Assembly (NCBI GenBank): GCA_031769625.1
Contig: JAUIMM010000484.1
Coordinates: 5,945,501-6,009,500, forward strand
Length of the DNA: 64,000 bases
Reading direction: 5' to 3'
DNA from: Taudactylus pleione
Taxonomy: Eukaryota > Chordata > Amphibia > Anura > Myobatrachidae
Made by a program: the position numbers and the translations under genes. The notes beneath the pieces are model-generated. The model saw only the letters and a program-made list of their open reading frames with translations, was not told the DNA's origin and did not search any database. Shown one piece after another: positions 38,225 to 49,957 of this stretch; position 1 is the stretch's first letter, and each line of letters begins with the position of its first letter.

Positions 38225-39247
38225 TCTTTAATATTATAAAAGTAACCTGCCGCTGAGAGTGGATTTGTTCCTGACTACAGTACCTGATTGTAGCAGCTGT
38301 GAAGATTGGCAACCCAATACAATATACGCACAGACAAAATACACAGTACTAAAATGAGGTAGAAAATGTTGTTATTTTATTAAAGCAATTATATCAATAA
38401 AATATATTAAAAGTCAGTTAATACAACAAACATCCACTTACTGTATTTGAAATAAATAAAACAGGTAAAACATCTAAATGATTAAATCCTTATAACACCA
38501 ACCTAGAAACATTGTTCAAATTGTATTAAAAGATACTCATTGTGCGGACAAGCAGTAATCCCTCTATATTTGTAGCTTGTTGTAAACTCTGATTATATAG
38601 TAAATACAGTGTTACTGCAATGTTGCAATTCCAAGTAAATAAAGTTAACAGCTCCCAGTCATAGACCACCTTGTATAAGGCAAGTCTATTGCACTTACTG
38701 AATGATTAATCAAATGTTGGATTGTTCCCGGAGACAAAGAGGTCTAATTTAAATATGCTGTATGATTTTATAATGAACAATCCTGGATGGTGCTGCTGAA
38801 TACCTGGATGTGTCCAAGCAGCAAAGCCACTATGGCTCTTGACTTAGCACTTAGATGACTACCCGGCCGCAGAAACTTCTGGTGGACCTGGATGCTGGAA
38901 GTGTGACCACAGAAGAGGGCATTGGATCATTTAGAAAAAATTACATTGGGTTCCCCCCTCCAATTGGTAACCAGTTATAGGCCTCTTAGCCCGGCTGGTA
39001 TTGAAAAATAGGAGAAACCGAAAAAATCTACGCTGACTATATTAAATCAAATAGATGATTGGAAAAGTAATAATGCGATAATGAATGTACAAAAATACAC
39101 AATAAATATTTAATATCCACTAAGGATGCCACATAAAATCAATAACAAAAATAAATACATATAACACTCAAAAAAAATCAATCTAATATTGTACTTTTAA
39201 ATGACTATAACACTGTGTAACTATTAAATGTATCGATACAAAAGTTG
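38225..39247. other. Intergenic with one short repeat fragment (38940-39010)
   Basis: At 38940-39010, ggttcccccctccaattggtaaccag...gctggtattgaaaaataggagaaa is a small piece of the 1.0-1.2-kb family at 29927 and 35341. Nothing else is recognised. Confidence 0.5.
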
Positions 39248-40379
39248 CCAATAGCTGTAGTCCAGCACAACAGAATAAAACACGTATAATAGATTTTTTC
39301 CTCCTGCTAAATCAATTGGTCGTCATTATCTTCATTGTGGAAGCATTTGCTATCTGGCCTGTAGAAACACCTAACAGCTCTCAGCATCTATTATACATGT
39401 TTTATTCTGTTGTGCTGGACTACACCTATTGGCAAGAGAGTTCGCCCGTTTATTCACTATTTTCACATTATAACTATATTTGCTGGTACAATATGCCAGC
39501 GTTTGAGCATTATTTGCACATTTAAGTTTTTCCTTTATGTGTTTATTGGTCATGTTTGCCCACAGTCTCCCCCTGGCAGCCAGCCGAGTTCTGGATGATG
39601 TCACTTCCGGTTTTCGGGTGCTGCGACCGGAAGTGAGTGGTCTGAAGCCGGCTTAGGGCGGGGGGAGTCACCTGCGTTCATCATTTAAGGTATTTAAGTT
39701 TATGGTTGTAGTGTATTATCATTGTGTGTGTTCCTGAAGACGGGGTCACGTCGCCCCGAAACATCGAAATAAAGACACCTTTTTTTCATTCATAAGAGTG
39801 CCGCTGACTTTCCTGCCACGTTTGTATAGAGGGGAGTGATCTCCACCTTCAAAGGGCACCTGGAGCAAGGTATATATACCCATATTTGGGTCAGCAGAGT
39901 GCCGGGCCACTTGTACATTATATATATATATATAATGTGCGTGTGTGTGTGTATATATATACCCATGAGGATTCCCATCAGACATGTACTTAATTGTATG
40001 ACTAAATTCATTATCTACATCATCTGGTGCCCTTGTGGCCTTATATATATAGGCAAAACATTGTGTACAGCAAGAATAAGGATGGCGCAACACCGCACGG
40101 CCATAAGACAGGCACTGGAAGGCAGAGAAAATGACCAACCTGTGGTAAGACATTTCAGGGAACGGTAGCATTCTTTGACCACATTAAGACACCAAGTTAT
40201 CGATCATGTGCCATTGTCGAAGAGAGGGGGAGACAGAGACAAACATTTGATGCAACTTCAAGCCCGGTGGATACACAACATGAACACTGCGGCTCCGTTT
40301 TTACTAAATGAGACTTTGTCCTTTGCCTGCTTTCTCTAAACCCTGGTGGTATATTTGTTTTGTCTTTCATCATCGTACT
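39248..40379 (+). mobile_element. Penelope-like element fragment 2
   Basis: An inverted pair, ccaatagctgtagtccagcacaac (39248) facing gttgtgctggactacacctattgg (39410-39433), marks a terminal repeat with an inverted partial copy. Next come tcctgaagacggggtcacgtcgccccgaaacatcg (39732-39766, hammerhead-like) and aataaagac, then a (TA)n/(GT)n tract, then a GIY-YIG domain. No reverse transcriptase remains. Its right side is followed by a MITE insertion at 40382. Confidence 0.8.
39990..40325 (+). pseudogene. Penelope GIY-YIG endonuclease domain, frameshifted
   Basis: KFIIYIIWCPCGLIYIGKTL, ARIRMAQHRTAIRQAL and QPVVRHFRE are read to a stop near 40168. The C-terminal part (VIDHVPLSKRGGDRDKHLMQ LQARWIHNMNTAAPF) continues in another frame to about 40325. 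Domain order matches the copy at 16247-16618, but sequence identity is low, so it is a different Penelope lineage. Confidence 0.85.
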
Positions 40380-40381
40380 AT

Positions 40382-40783
40382 GGGGGTCATTCAGACCCGC
40401 TCGTGAGCGGCAGTACGCTCGCAAGCGGGTCGATGTTCCCCCACTGCGCATGCGCATGATGGAGGGAGCTCCGTCGTGCGCATGCGCGAGACCTGGCAAG
40501 CGATGGGCTCTCCATCGCTCTGGGTCTCGCACCAAAGGGGGCGTGCTGTCGATGTTGATTGCGTGCCGGGGGCGTGCCTGCCAGACGGAGGCATTCCCAT
40601 GGGAACACCTACCGTCTCAAGCCGGGCCCACTGACATCACTAGTGATGTCAGTGGGAGTGATTTTGGCTCTGATAGTAACCCACAGCTATGCGAGCGTCC
40701 ATGAGGACGCTCCAAAAAAAAGTAGGAGGGCCCTGATTCAGAGCTAGCACTCTGGTCAGAGCGTTCAGCTCTGAATCAGGCCC
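40382..40783. repeat. GC-rich MITE, GGGCCTGATTCAGA family, 402 bp
   Basis: The left end is GGGGGTCATTCAGACCC and the right end, reversed, is GGGCCTGATTCAGAGCT. TAT duplications lie at 40379-40381 and 40784-40786. A perfect 28-bp palindrome (two 14-bp halves, CCACTGACATCACT and its inverse) lies at 40628-40655. Short ORFs in the GC-rich inside are not genes. Confidence 0.88.
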
Positions 40784-41076
40784 TATATTCTCTTTTCATA
40801 TTTTCTTATGATGTCAGTCTTTACTTGGGTACCTTTGTCCACTCATCTGTTTTCTTCATGTGGCACCTTTTGGTCCTCAGCTCCAGTCATTGATCACTTT
40901 TACATATCCCATTCAACTTTACTTGTGGGTTTATCTTTAGCTCACTTGACATTTTATATGGTCAAAATATGACTTTGGTTATGTATCTTTATCCGCTACT
41001 CAGCAGTGATCTGACTATACTGGGATATGCTCACAATGCTGAGGGGAAGTATTTGAATCCAATTTTCAAGTGGTTA

Positions 41077-41194
41077 GTTACAAGCGTACATACACTGGAC
41101 AAGCCCAATCTCGTCTGATCTTGGAAGCTAATCAGTGTTTGGCCTGGTTAGTACTTGGATGGGTGACCACCTAGGAATACCAGGTGTTGTAAAT
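41077..41194 (+). pseudogene. 5S rRNA-derived sequence
   Basis: aagcccaatctcgtctgatc, ttggaagctaatcagtgttt, ggcctggttagtacttggat and gggtgaccacctaggaatac follow one another exactly as in vertebrate 5S rRNA, with about 15-20% substitutions and no large gap. The internal promoter regions (box A-like agctaatcag, intermediate element, box C-like ggatgggtgaccacct) are recognisable but altered. It could be a 5S pseudogene or the head of a 5S-derived SINE. The following 70 bases show no obvious SINE body. Confidence 0.9.
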
Positions 41195-41267
41195 CAACCA
41201 AACAAAAGGATATCTGCGTTTAACCCATGCGTGTGCATTTCTTTGACATGTCTGAAACTGGAGTAAA

Positions 41268-41703
41268 GGTTGAGTCTCCCATATCCAAATATTCCGAAAT
41301 ACGGAATATTCTGAAATACGGAATTTTTTTGGCATGACTGAGATAATGAAACCTTTGAATTTTGATGGTTCAATATACACAAACTTTTTCTAAGGCACAA
41401 ATTATTAAAAATATTGTATAAAATTACCTTCAGGCTCCTTGTATAAGGTGTATATGAAACAAATGAATTTCATTTCTGTACACAAACTTTGCTTGAGCCA
41501 CATAATTATTGAAAATATTGTATAAAAGGACCTGCAGGCTATGTGTATAAGGTGTATATAACAACACATAAATGCATTATATGTGTATATTTGGGTCCTA
41601 TTCCCAAGATATTTCATTATGATATGCACATATTCCAAAATACGGAATATTCCGTTATCCAAAATGCCCCTGGTCCCAAGCATTTTGGATATGGGAGACA
41701 ACC
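41268..41703. repeat. MITE with GGTTGAGTCTCCCATATCC ends
   Basis: Left GGTTGAGTCTCCCATATCC and right, reversed, GGTTGTCTCCCATATCC are inverted ends. Inside, the text tattgtataaaa...ttcaggctccttgtataaggtgtatat occurs twice in direct order, about 115 bp apart, so there is an internal duplication. Non-coding. Confidence 0.8.
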
Positions 41704-42062
41704 TGTATTGGCTTTGGAGTATATCTTTAGTTATGTATTGTGTATTTGCCTATCACACTTATTCAAGTGTTTATGCCTTATTTATTCACAATACCTATTC
41801 CATCTATTCAGCAACATTCTATTTACAGCCTACAGCTATTTACATCATAGTTATTTTCTGTCTGTTATTTTGTTTTATTTGTTTCAGGACCAGGTTTTTT
41901 ATATGTTTGCTATTTGTTATATGTCTTTGTCTCTCTTCACATTTATATTTACACTATTGTTTTGAGGCCGTTTTGTGGATTCATTTATTTACACATTCTA
42001 GGTACATAAAATAAGCTTTATGTCTTATACACTTGTCATTGCCTGCGATTATAACTTAATGA

Positions 42063-43345
42063 TCTATTCTGCACTAGGGAGAGGGGCCCTAGATTGCACA
42101 CCCTAAGCACAATGTGAGGTGCTACCTGCTGAGACTTGTAGTGCTGCAAGCATAAAGAGACAAATGCAAGTGCACACTCTAAACATGCTGAACCTAATAA
42201 TATAACTGCTTAATAGCATCAAAGAGGTTCTTTGCATAATAATGGCCATAATTATGGGCCTGCCCACCGCGTCCAGGTGACCTCTATCAGGCAGGTCCCT
42301 AACACTCCCATGGAACAAATATAGGGCACAGGACCCCCCAGGCCAACCCAGTAGAACCGCCCCATGGCATCACACTAGTGTGAGATTTAAAGTGAGGGTT
42401 AAAGAATAATAAAGGAAGCCTATGTGTTAAGTCCTACCTATGTAGGAGGTTATAATAAAAGGTGTATAAAGTGCTACATATAAAAAACAAACTAAAGAAG
42501 TGAAAAAGTGTATATTATGATGCCATGAAGCAGTCCAGCCACACCAGCCCAGAGAGCCCCGCACCCCAATACCAGTCCCAAAACTGACACAGCATATATA
42601 TAATAGGTCTTACCCACAGTGTGCCTCATTAGATGTGCAGTCTTGGAGTGCAAGGACTCCTTGCTACTTAAAAACACCCTGGGACAGGTGGGAGGGGTGC
42701 TAATCAAGGTGGGAGGAGTCTCGTCCTTCCAGTGTACATACATACACACAGTACAAATACATAGGGAGAGGGGCCCTAGATTGCACACCCTAAGCACAAT
42801 GTGAGGTGCTACCTGCTGAGACTTGTAGTGCTGCAAGCATAAAGAGACAAATGCAAGTGCACACTCTAACCATGCTGAACCTAATAATATAACTGCTTAA
42901 TAGCATCAAAGAGGTTCTTTGCATAATAATGGCCATAATTATGGGCCTGCCCACCACATCCAGGTGACCTCTATCAGGCAGGTCCCTAACACTCCCATGG
43001 AACAAATATAGGGCACAGGACCCCCCAGGCCAACCCAGCAGAACCGCCCCATGGCATCACACTAGTGTGAGATTTAAAGTGAGGGTTAAAGAATAATAAA
43101 GGAAGCCTATGTGTTAAGTCCTACCTATGTTGGAGGTTATAATAAAAGGTGTATAAAGTGCTACTATATTTGTTCCATGGGAGTCTTAGGGACCTGCCTG
43201 ATAGAGGTCACCTGGACGCGGTGGGCAGGCCCATAATTATGGCCATTATTATGCAAAGAACCTCTTTGATGCTATTAAGCAGTTATATTATTATGTTCAG
43301 CATGGTTAGAGTGTGCACTTGCATTTGTCTCTCTATTCTGCACTA
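42063..43345. mobile_element. Composite insertion: two direct copies plus an inverted partial copy, 14-bp duplication
   Basis: TCTATTCTGCACTA occurs at 42063-42076 and 43332-43345 and bounds the insert. Copy A (42077-42475) and copy B (about 42763-43163) are about 98% identical, at a 686-bp period. A third, inverted piece (43166-43331) matches their first half (from ccatgggag to gtgcacttgcatttg). The spacer (42480-42760) is unrelated to the copies. There is no ORF of note. Direct-plus-inverted terminal repeats are typical of Penelope-like elements, and a hammerhead-like motif lies just downstream at 43570, but no protein domain is left. Confidence 0.75.
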
Positions 43346-43640
43346 CCCTTCAGGTTACCATGGTTATCACATACATCCTGCCGCCCACTGCCCGATGTCT
43401 GACATTGGAATGGGTGTGTCATCTTAACCGCGTCACACGCCGAGCGTCATGATGTGCTGAGTGACGCATCGGCCACATGCGGATGACGTCACCCAGGAGG
43501 GGCGGCCATGCACACCACACTCTGTATGCTGTCCTAAAAAGGTGTGTTCACTTGTTCACTTATGTTGTTCTTGATAAAAGTCTTTACAGACTGAAACGTT
43601 GAACTACACTGCTGTGTCCAGGATTCATTATTGAAAGTCC
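43346..43640 (+). repeat. Penelope-like terminal segment with hammerhead-like motif
   Basis: A CpG-rich stretch (cgtcacacgccgagcgtcatgatg) is followed by ttgttcttgataaaagtctttacagactgaaacgttgaa (43565-43603): TTGATAAA, a hairpin AGTC-TTTACA-GACT, then GAAACGTTG. It has the same layout as 17133-17166. No coding part is attached. Confidence 0.6.
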
Positions 43641-43664
43641 CGTGAGTGCAGCTGTTTTTTCTTA

Positions 43665-43723
<59 letters not shown>
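43665..43723. repeat. (TA)n microsatellite, left part
   Basis: TA repeats run directly into the Tc1-like element. The array resumes at 45391. Confidence 0.95.
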
Positions 43724-45387
43724 CAGTCAGGTGCATAAATATTGGGACATTGACAGAATTTTCATATTTTGAACCCTATTCACCACCACAATGGCTTTGA
43801 AATGAAACAAACAAGATGTGCTTTAACTGTAGACTTTCAGATTTAATTTGAGGGTAACTACATCCAAATCAGGTGAACGGTGTAGGAATTACAACGGTTT
43901 CTATATGTGCCTCCCACTTTTTAAGGGGCCAAAAGTAATGGGGCTATCAACTCAAAAGCTATTTCATGGACAGGTGTGGGCTTTTCCCTCATTATTTCAT
44001 TATCAATTAAGCAGGAAAAAGGTCTGGAGATGATTCTAGGTGTGACATTTGCATTTGGAATCAGTTGCTGTCGACTCTCAATATGAAATCCAAAGAGTTG
44101 TCACTATCAGTGAAGCAAGCCATCATTAGGCTGAAAAATCAAAACAAGCCCATCAGAGAGATAGCAAAAACATTAGGTGTGGCCAAATCAACTGTTTGGA
44201 ACATTCTTAAAAAGAAAGAATGCACCGAAGAGCCCAGCAACACCAAAAGACCCGGAAGACCACGGAAAACAACTGTGGTGGATGACAGAAGAATTATTTC
44301 CCCAGTGAAGAAAAACCCTTTCACAACAGTTGGCCAAATCAAGAATACTCTCCAGGAGGTAGGTGTATATGTGTCAAAGTCAACAATCAAAAGAAGACTT
44401 CACAAGAGTGAATATAGAGGGTTCACCACAAGATGTAAACCATTGGTGAGCCACAAAAACAGGAAGACCAGATTAGAGTTTGCCAAACAACATCTAAAAA
44501 AGCCATTACAGTTCTGGAACAACATCCTATAGACAGATGAGACAAAGATCAACTTGTACCAGAGTGATGGGAAGAGAAGAGTATGGAGAAGGAAAGGAAC
44601 TGCTCATTGAATTGAATGAGTTGAATCCAACACATACCACCTCATCAGTGAAGCATGGGGGTGGTAGTGTCATGGAGTGGGCATGTATGGCTGCCAATGG
44701 AACTGGTTCCATTGTATCTATTGATGATATGACTGCTGACAAAAGCAGCAGAATGAATTCTGAAGTGTTTCGGGCAATATTATATGCTCATATTCAGTCA
44801 AATGCTTCAGAACTCACTGGACGGCGCTTCACAGTGCAGATGGACAATGACCCGAAGCATACTGCAAAAGCAACCAAAGAGTTTTTTAAAGTTAAAAAGT
44901 TGAATGTAATGCAATGGCCAAGTCAATCCCCTGACCTGAATCCGATTGAGCATGCATTTCACTTGATGAAGACAAAACTGAAGGGAAAATACCTCAAGAA
45001 CAATCAGGAACTGAAGACATTTGCACTAGAGGCCTGGCAGAGCATCACCAAGGATGAAACCCAGCAACTGGTGATGTCTATGCGTTCCAGACTTCAGGCT
45101 GTAATTGCCTGCAAAGGATTTGCAACAAAGTATTAAAAAGTGAAAGTTAGATTTAGGATTGTTTAGTTTGTCCCATTACTTTTGGCTCCTTAAAAAGTGG
45201 GAGGCACATATAGAAACCGTTGTAATTCCTACACCGTTCACCTGATTTGGATGTAATTACCCTCAAATTAAATCTGAAAGTCTGCAGTTAAAACACATCT
45301 TTTTTGATTCATTTCAAAGCCATTGTGGTGGTGAATAGAGGCCAAAATATGAAAATTCTGTCAATGTCCCAAAATGTATGCACCTGA

Positions 45388-45390
<3 letters not shown>
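43724..45390 (+). mobile_element. Tc1-like DNA transposon, 1.67 kb
   Basis: Inverted ends begin CAGTCAGGTGCATAAATATT and extend about 215 bp on each side (43724-43940 and 45170-45390), a long-TIR form with the phrase gtcccattacttttggctcc at the inner edges. It is inserted in a (TA)n tract, consistent with the TA target. It carries a single transposase gene, broken by a stop and a frameshift. Confidence 0.95.
44065..45136 (+). pseudogene. Tc1-like transposase, broken
   Basis: The N-terminal part (44065-44532) has two helix-turn-helix units (IREIAKTLGVAKSTVWNILK and YVSKSTIKRRL) joined by RPGRPRKT, the DNA-binding half. A stop at 44530-44532 falls just before TDETK, which holds the first catalytic Asp. 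The frame then shifts, and the C-terminal part (to 45136) has KHGGGSVMEWACMAANGTGS, the second Asp in VQMDNDPKHTAK and the Glu in SPDLNPIEH, spaced as in DDE/D transposases. The total would be about 350 residues, the family norm. All three catalytic residues are still encoded, but not in one frame. Confidence 0.95.

Positions 45391-45428
<38 letters not shown>
45391..45428. repeat. (TA)n microsatellite, right part
   Basis: This continues the tract at 43665-43723 on the other side of the Tc1-like element. Confidence 0.95.
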
Positions 45429-45431
<3 letters not shown>

Positions 45432-47574
45432 TAGTTTGTAAGCCCTCCTCCGGCTCACGGATTCTGTACTATATGGGAAGGGAGTGGGGGCCTGCCTGTC
45501 CCGGGCCCCACAATTTCTGATGGCATCCCTGCTCGTGGGGTGTTGAGAAGTTTATAGTGATTGGAGAACTGGTGTGGGACAGTTAATGTAATGTGTGGAC
45601 TGGAATGATTATTAATATATTCTGGGAGGTATTCAAGTAATGTGTATGCTATTTATTTAATGTCAGGACTGGTTTGCAGTAAATAGTCCTTTACCTATGT
45701 ATCGGGCCAGGAACACAGTGGTGCACTTAGATTGTTGATGATCCCGTCTGCGAACTGCTTCTTATTCTTAGACTGATGGTTGCCTTTGAGTAAGACGCAG
45801 TTAGCTGCTGGAACCACCAGCGTGCTGTGGTGCCCCCCTGTCAGAGAGTGATCAGTGACAGCTGCAGAGTGGGATTTAAATAGGGACATGGGAGTTGCAT
45901 GCCCTTGGCCCCCCCTTCATATGAAGGTGTAGTATTCAGTCTGGAACTGCCTCCTAATGTGTGCCTTTTATCACTCCCTCCCCAAGTGCACCTCTACACA
46001 GGGCCACAAACAGGGGTGTTCGACCGTTGCAGCCAGACAGAGGTCTGTGGGCAGCATTGTCGCTGCCCCATGGCCCTTGTCTCTGGCTAGCAGGGTGCAG
46101 GATGACTGGATTGGCACCCTGCAGCCAGTATCACTTTGGACGCTACAGGAAGGAAACCTGCCATGTGTACAGCTACCCAGAGCATCTTGAAAATGTTCCA
46201 GGCACTGCTGCACTTCCGAATGTGAAGTCATGATGTCATGCAGAAAGGTGGTGGGGCAGGCACCAGGTGCTGTTAAGCCCTGTTATCGCCCCTTCCCAAA
46301 TGTGCCTCTGCCCCTCTGCCCCCACCCCAGTGCTTGTTAACACTGTAGGGGGTGATGGCTCATACTGTAGCTGTACTTGCTATTGGCACCAGGGCTCCAT
46401 GCTACACCCCTACATTATTCAGGTCAAAGGAACTTAGTGACTGCTCAGGGCTCTGGGATCACTCTTTTCCCTTGGCCACTTGTCCATGCACAGTACTATG
46501 GCACCCTGGAGAATGTGGCACCCCCCAACATGGTACGTCCACATCTATTTTCACTCATTTTGTCCTGGTTGCCTGTGGAATACTGTTGGAGGGTATGATC
46601 TATCAATAAGATTTAAAGCATAAATCTGCTGATGTAATATATCACTTAATTAAAGGCTGGAATTATGTATTCTGTATTGTATTGTTGAAAACAGTATACA
46701 GTAAACCTCATTATTCATGTACTGTAGTTTGAATTCACACTGCTGAATCATAGTTTTGATAGGTATTACTATTAATGATGCCACAGACTTTGCTACTCTG
46801 GTCCGCATGGAGGAGGACTCACTGTTAAATTAAGGACTATTTTATAAAAATTTCTAGTTTCAGACGATTCTCGTGCTTGTGATCCCATCTATATCTCAAA
46901 AGATTAATGCTACACATTACAGGCACTCAAGGGAAGCATAAATTTAGGAGTTTACTGCAACTCCTCTCTCAGTGAAACTTTCCAAATAACCTTATCCACT
47001 CAACCTAATCCATTATTCATTATACTAAAACATGTAAATATAGTTTACAGAAGGTTAATGCAAAGCACCTTTCCACTGTAGAGGAAATTTTTTTTTTATT
47101 TCTATGATTCACTATACTATTAGCTGTGCATAAATATTAACCCGTTCACTTCCACAGAACAGACCGACTGAGAAATCTGATCTTACGGTAAGTGTTGAAA
47201 TGAGATGTCAGCAGTGTGTGATTAACTCCCATGCTAATGGACTGCCTTCAAAGTGTGCTCTGTGAGAATTAAAAGATTCAAATCATCACTGTTTCACTCC
47301 TCTCTTGAATCTGTGATGAGACAGTAATCCAGATGACCTGAATATTATTAAGACTATTAGTTACTGCACATGATCATGCCTATATGGTTTAAGACTATAA
47401 AGCTGCATTCAATGTCAAAAAAGACAAAATAAAATGATGATAATGGTGTAATGAAAACAGTTGTATCTGGCAGCTAACTTCACATGTATCCAAATGCATA
47501 AACAGTTACCTAAAATGTGGTACTGTAGGTACTTTTGATTTATAAGAATAGATTAGAAATACTTAGGGTTTTAC
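45429..47574. other. Intergenic, nothing recognised
   Basis: Moderately GC-rich from 45430 to 46600 with short ORFs that overlap one another and show no motifs; AT-rich afterwards. No repeat ends were fixed. Confidence 0.4.
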
Positions 47575-47960
47575 TTATACTTGCCAACTTCCCTGAAATA
47601 GTAACAATCTCCCTGACTTCCTGAAGAGTCTAGGGGGTATATTTACTAAAATGCAGGTTTTTAGAAGTGGAGATGTTGCCCATAGCAACCAACATGATTC
47701 TACTTAACATTTATCTAGCACCTTCTAGAAGATAATAGCTAGAATCTGATTGGTTGCTATGGGCAACATTTCCACTCCTAAAAACCTAAAAAGTATCAGT
47801 ATGTTTTCATCAACAAGTAGATCTTACTAACTGCTTTGGGGCTCGTTTACAGTTGGATGAAAGTCATCTCATGGCACGCTTCTCAGATGTAGCATGTCCA
47901 CTTTACCACCACTCTCATAGGTCTCCCTGAAATACTTTTTCAAAAGTAGGCAAACATGGT
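47575..47960. repeat. MITE with nested MITE (47634-47787)
   Basis: Outer ends cttatacttgccaactt and aaaagtaggcaaacatg are roughly inverted. Inside lies a second element with gtttttagaagtggagatgttgcccatagcaacc facing ggttgctatgggcaacatttccactcctaaaaac (inverted arms of about 38 bp). The inner element has lost its outermost right end (its left starts ggggtatatttactaaaatgc). Confidence 0.65.
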
Positions 47961-49957
47961 GTTACCCTAATGGGTACTGGGATAATTTTCTTTGATTGCA
48001 GTCCCACATGGAGACAGATACATTCTCACATCACTATAATACAACATAAGTTATCACAAAGGCTGACAGCTTAAGCACGAGGGACAGTAAACCACGAGGG
48101 GTTTTCAGTGTTGCCACTTAAAAAATGTGATGGTAGTTGGGGAGAGCTTTTTTGGAGTTTTTAGTTGTGTGAGGCCGAGGATTCTGCCTCTTTGTTCTGG
48201 TTTTCTCTAGACAAATACGTACTCGATTGTGTTACACAGCACTGCTTTGACTTGTTCTGTTTTTCTGTTTCTCCTTCTTTCACTTGTTAATTCCACAGCT
48301 CTTTCTCTGACCCCTTTTTCTGTTGTCTCTTATCCTCGCTTTCATTTTGTGTCCCTAATTCCTGTTACTTTTTTTCACTGTGTTCTTTATTTGCTTCCCC
48401 CTTTTCCAATCATGACCTGTCCCCGGTGTTTATGCTTCCCCTCTGCCTGCCTGGTAGATGACCTGTTCCTGGGATGCTTTGTGGCTGCAGGCTCCCTTGA
48501 TAATCCATGCTGCGGCCGCTATGCGCCATCAGCATCTAGGCCTGCAGCCACACATGCACTGGCTGGCAGCTCTATGCTGGCTCCAGCATGTCCCCTGGCA
48601 TGGTTTCTGGCAGCTGTTACCCCACTAGGGTGGGCGTTGGAAGGACCGGTCATGGGTGGTCATGCTCCCCCAATTCGGGCCCGAGGAGGGAGCCTGGCTT
48701 TGCCACAAGTCATGACTGCCATCTTGGTGTGGGGAGGGCATCCGCTGCATGCTGCAGGTGTAGGTGTCAGCCTTACCAGGAGGCTAATGCCTCCCCAGTT
48801 GTGCTCCAGGTTAAGAGAGGCTGAACCCGCACAGTGGTAGGGTGCATTCTGATCCTCCTGTTCTGGGGGATGCTCCTCTTGACTGTGATGAGATCCTGGG
48901 TGAAGGGGCCTTTGGGGTCACTGGAAACCACCCCCTATGCTGTTGTGGCACAGTCTGGGCCAGAGCTTAGGAGTCTGGCATGTGTGATAGAAAGGCCCCT
49001 ATTGTATACTGTAGTGATGGCCTCTGGGTTAAGTCTTCCCACAAAAGGTACACCAACTTTGCCTTTGCTGCAGCGTAGTGGTACCCCCGTGTTTGAGTCT
49101 AGGCTAGCTGGCATCTCAGTACCCGCTGCCGTTGTCATCTGCACAGGGCGATTCTGCCCTTCGTGACTGTGGAGTCGATACTCCTTCGCCTGGCACAAGC
49201 AGGAGTGCTTTCTCCTTTGTGTATGGCAAAATGAGCCTGGCTTCAACATTCTAGGATGCTCCTGAAGAGATTGTCCAACCCTGTGACAATGGCCCCGCCT
49301 CCAGTGAGCCCAGGTGCTCCTGCTGTGACGACGAGTTCTTTTAGAAATGAATATTTGTGCCTGTTGCATATGTATTTCTATATTTTCAATCTAGGTTTTA
49401 GCTACTTGAAATTTTGGATTACTCATTAATAGTAATCAACCACTAATAGGAGCAATTATAGGAATTGTTTGTTCTTATAATTTTTTAATTTATCAGAATA
49501 TATAATCAATTATTCTCTGATCAAAGCAGGCCCTTAATTTTAAATGTGTATCACTAAAAGCTATGTTTTAAAAAATATTTAAAATTGTTGTGAAATAATT
49601 ATTTAAGTGTGCCTCCAAAAGGAGTCTTCTTTTACTCTACAGTCTGGTAGAGAACACTGTGTTTTGTTACAATTAACTTTGTGACTCTGGGGAGCACCAC
49701 CAACATCTATATTTGAATGGAACCTTCCCCCTTTCCCGTTTTTTCTCCCCCCCACCATATTAGCATTGGTACCATTGATATTTACAGTATTGTTAGTTGT
49801 AACATCACTTTATTGTATTAATAATAATCCTGTGTGAAAATCCTTTCTCAAACTTTTTGGTGGCAAGTTCCCCTGAACCTTCCAAATTGTTGGCTGACGT
49901 TTATACGATGGTATCATTAGCTAGCGCGTTGATCTGTTGACATTGTTACCAGTATAA

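Noticed and set aside
40360..40747. Overlapping ORFs of 60-114 codons on both strands
   Set aside because: They fall in the CpG-rich inside of a MITE, where stop codons are rare; no motif.
45899..46609. Cluster of short overlapping ORFs
   Set aside because: No conserved motif, no splice context, and frames on both strands look alike; treated as unexplained sequence.
48229..48840. 203-codon ORF with hydrophobic start
   Set aside because: There is no recognisable motif and overlapping frames are similar; it may be part of the Ngaro/DIRS-type element's first ORF, but this cannot be supported as a gene.
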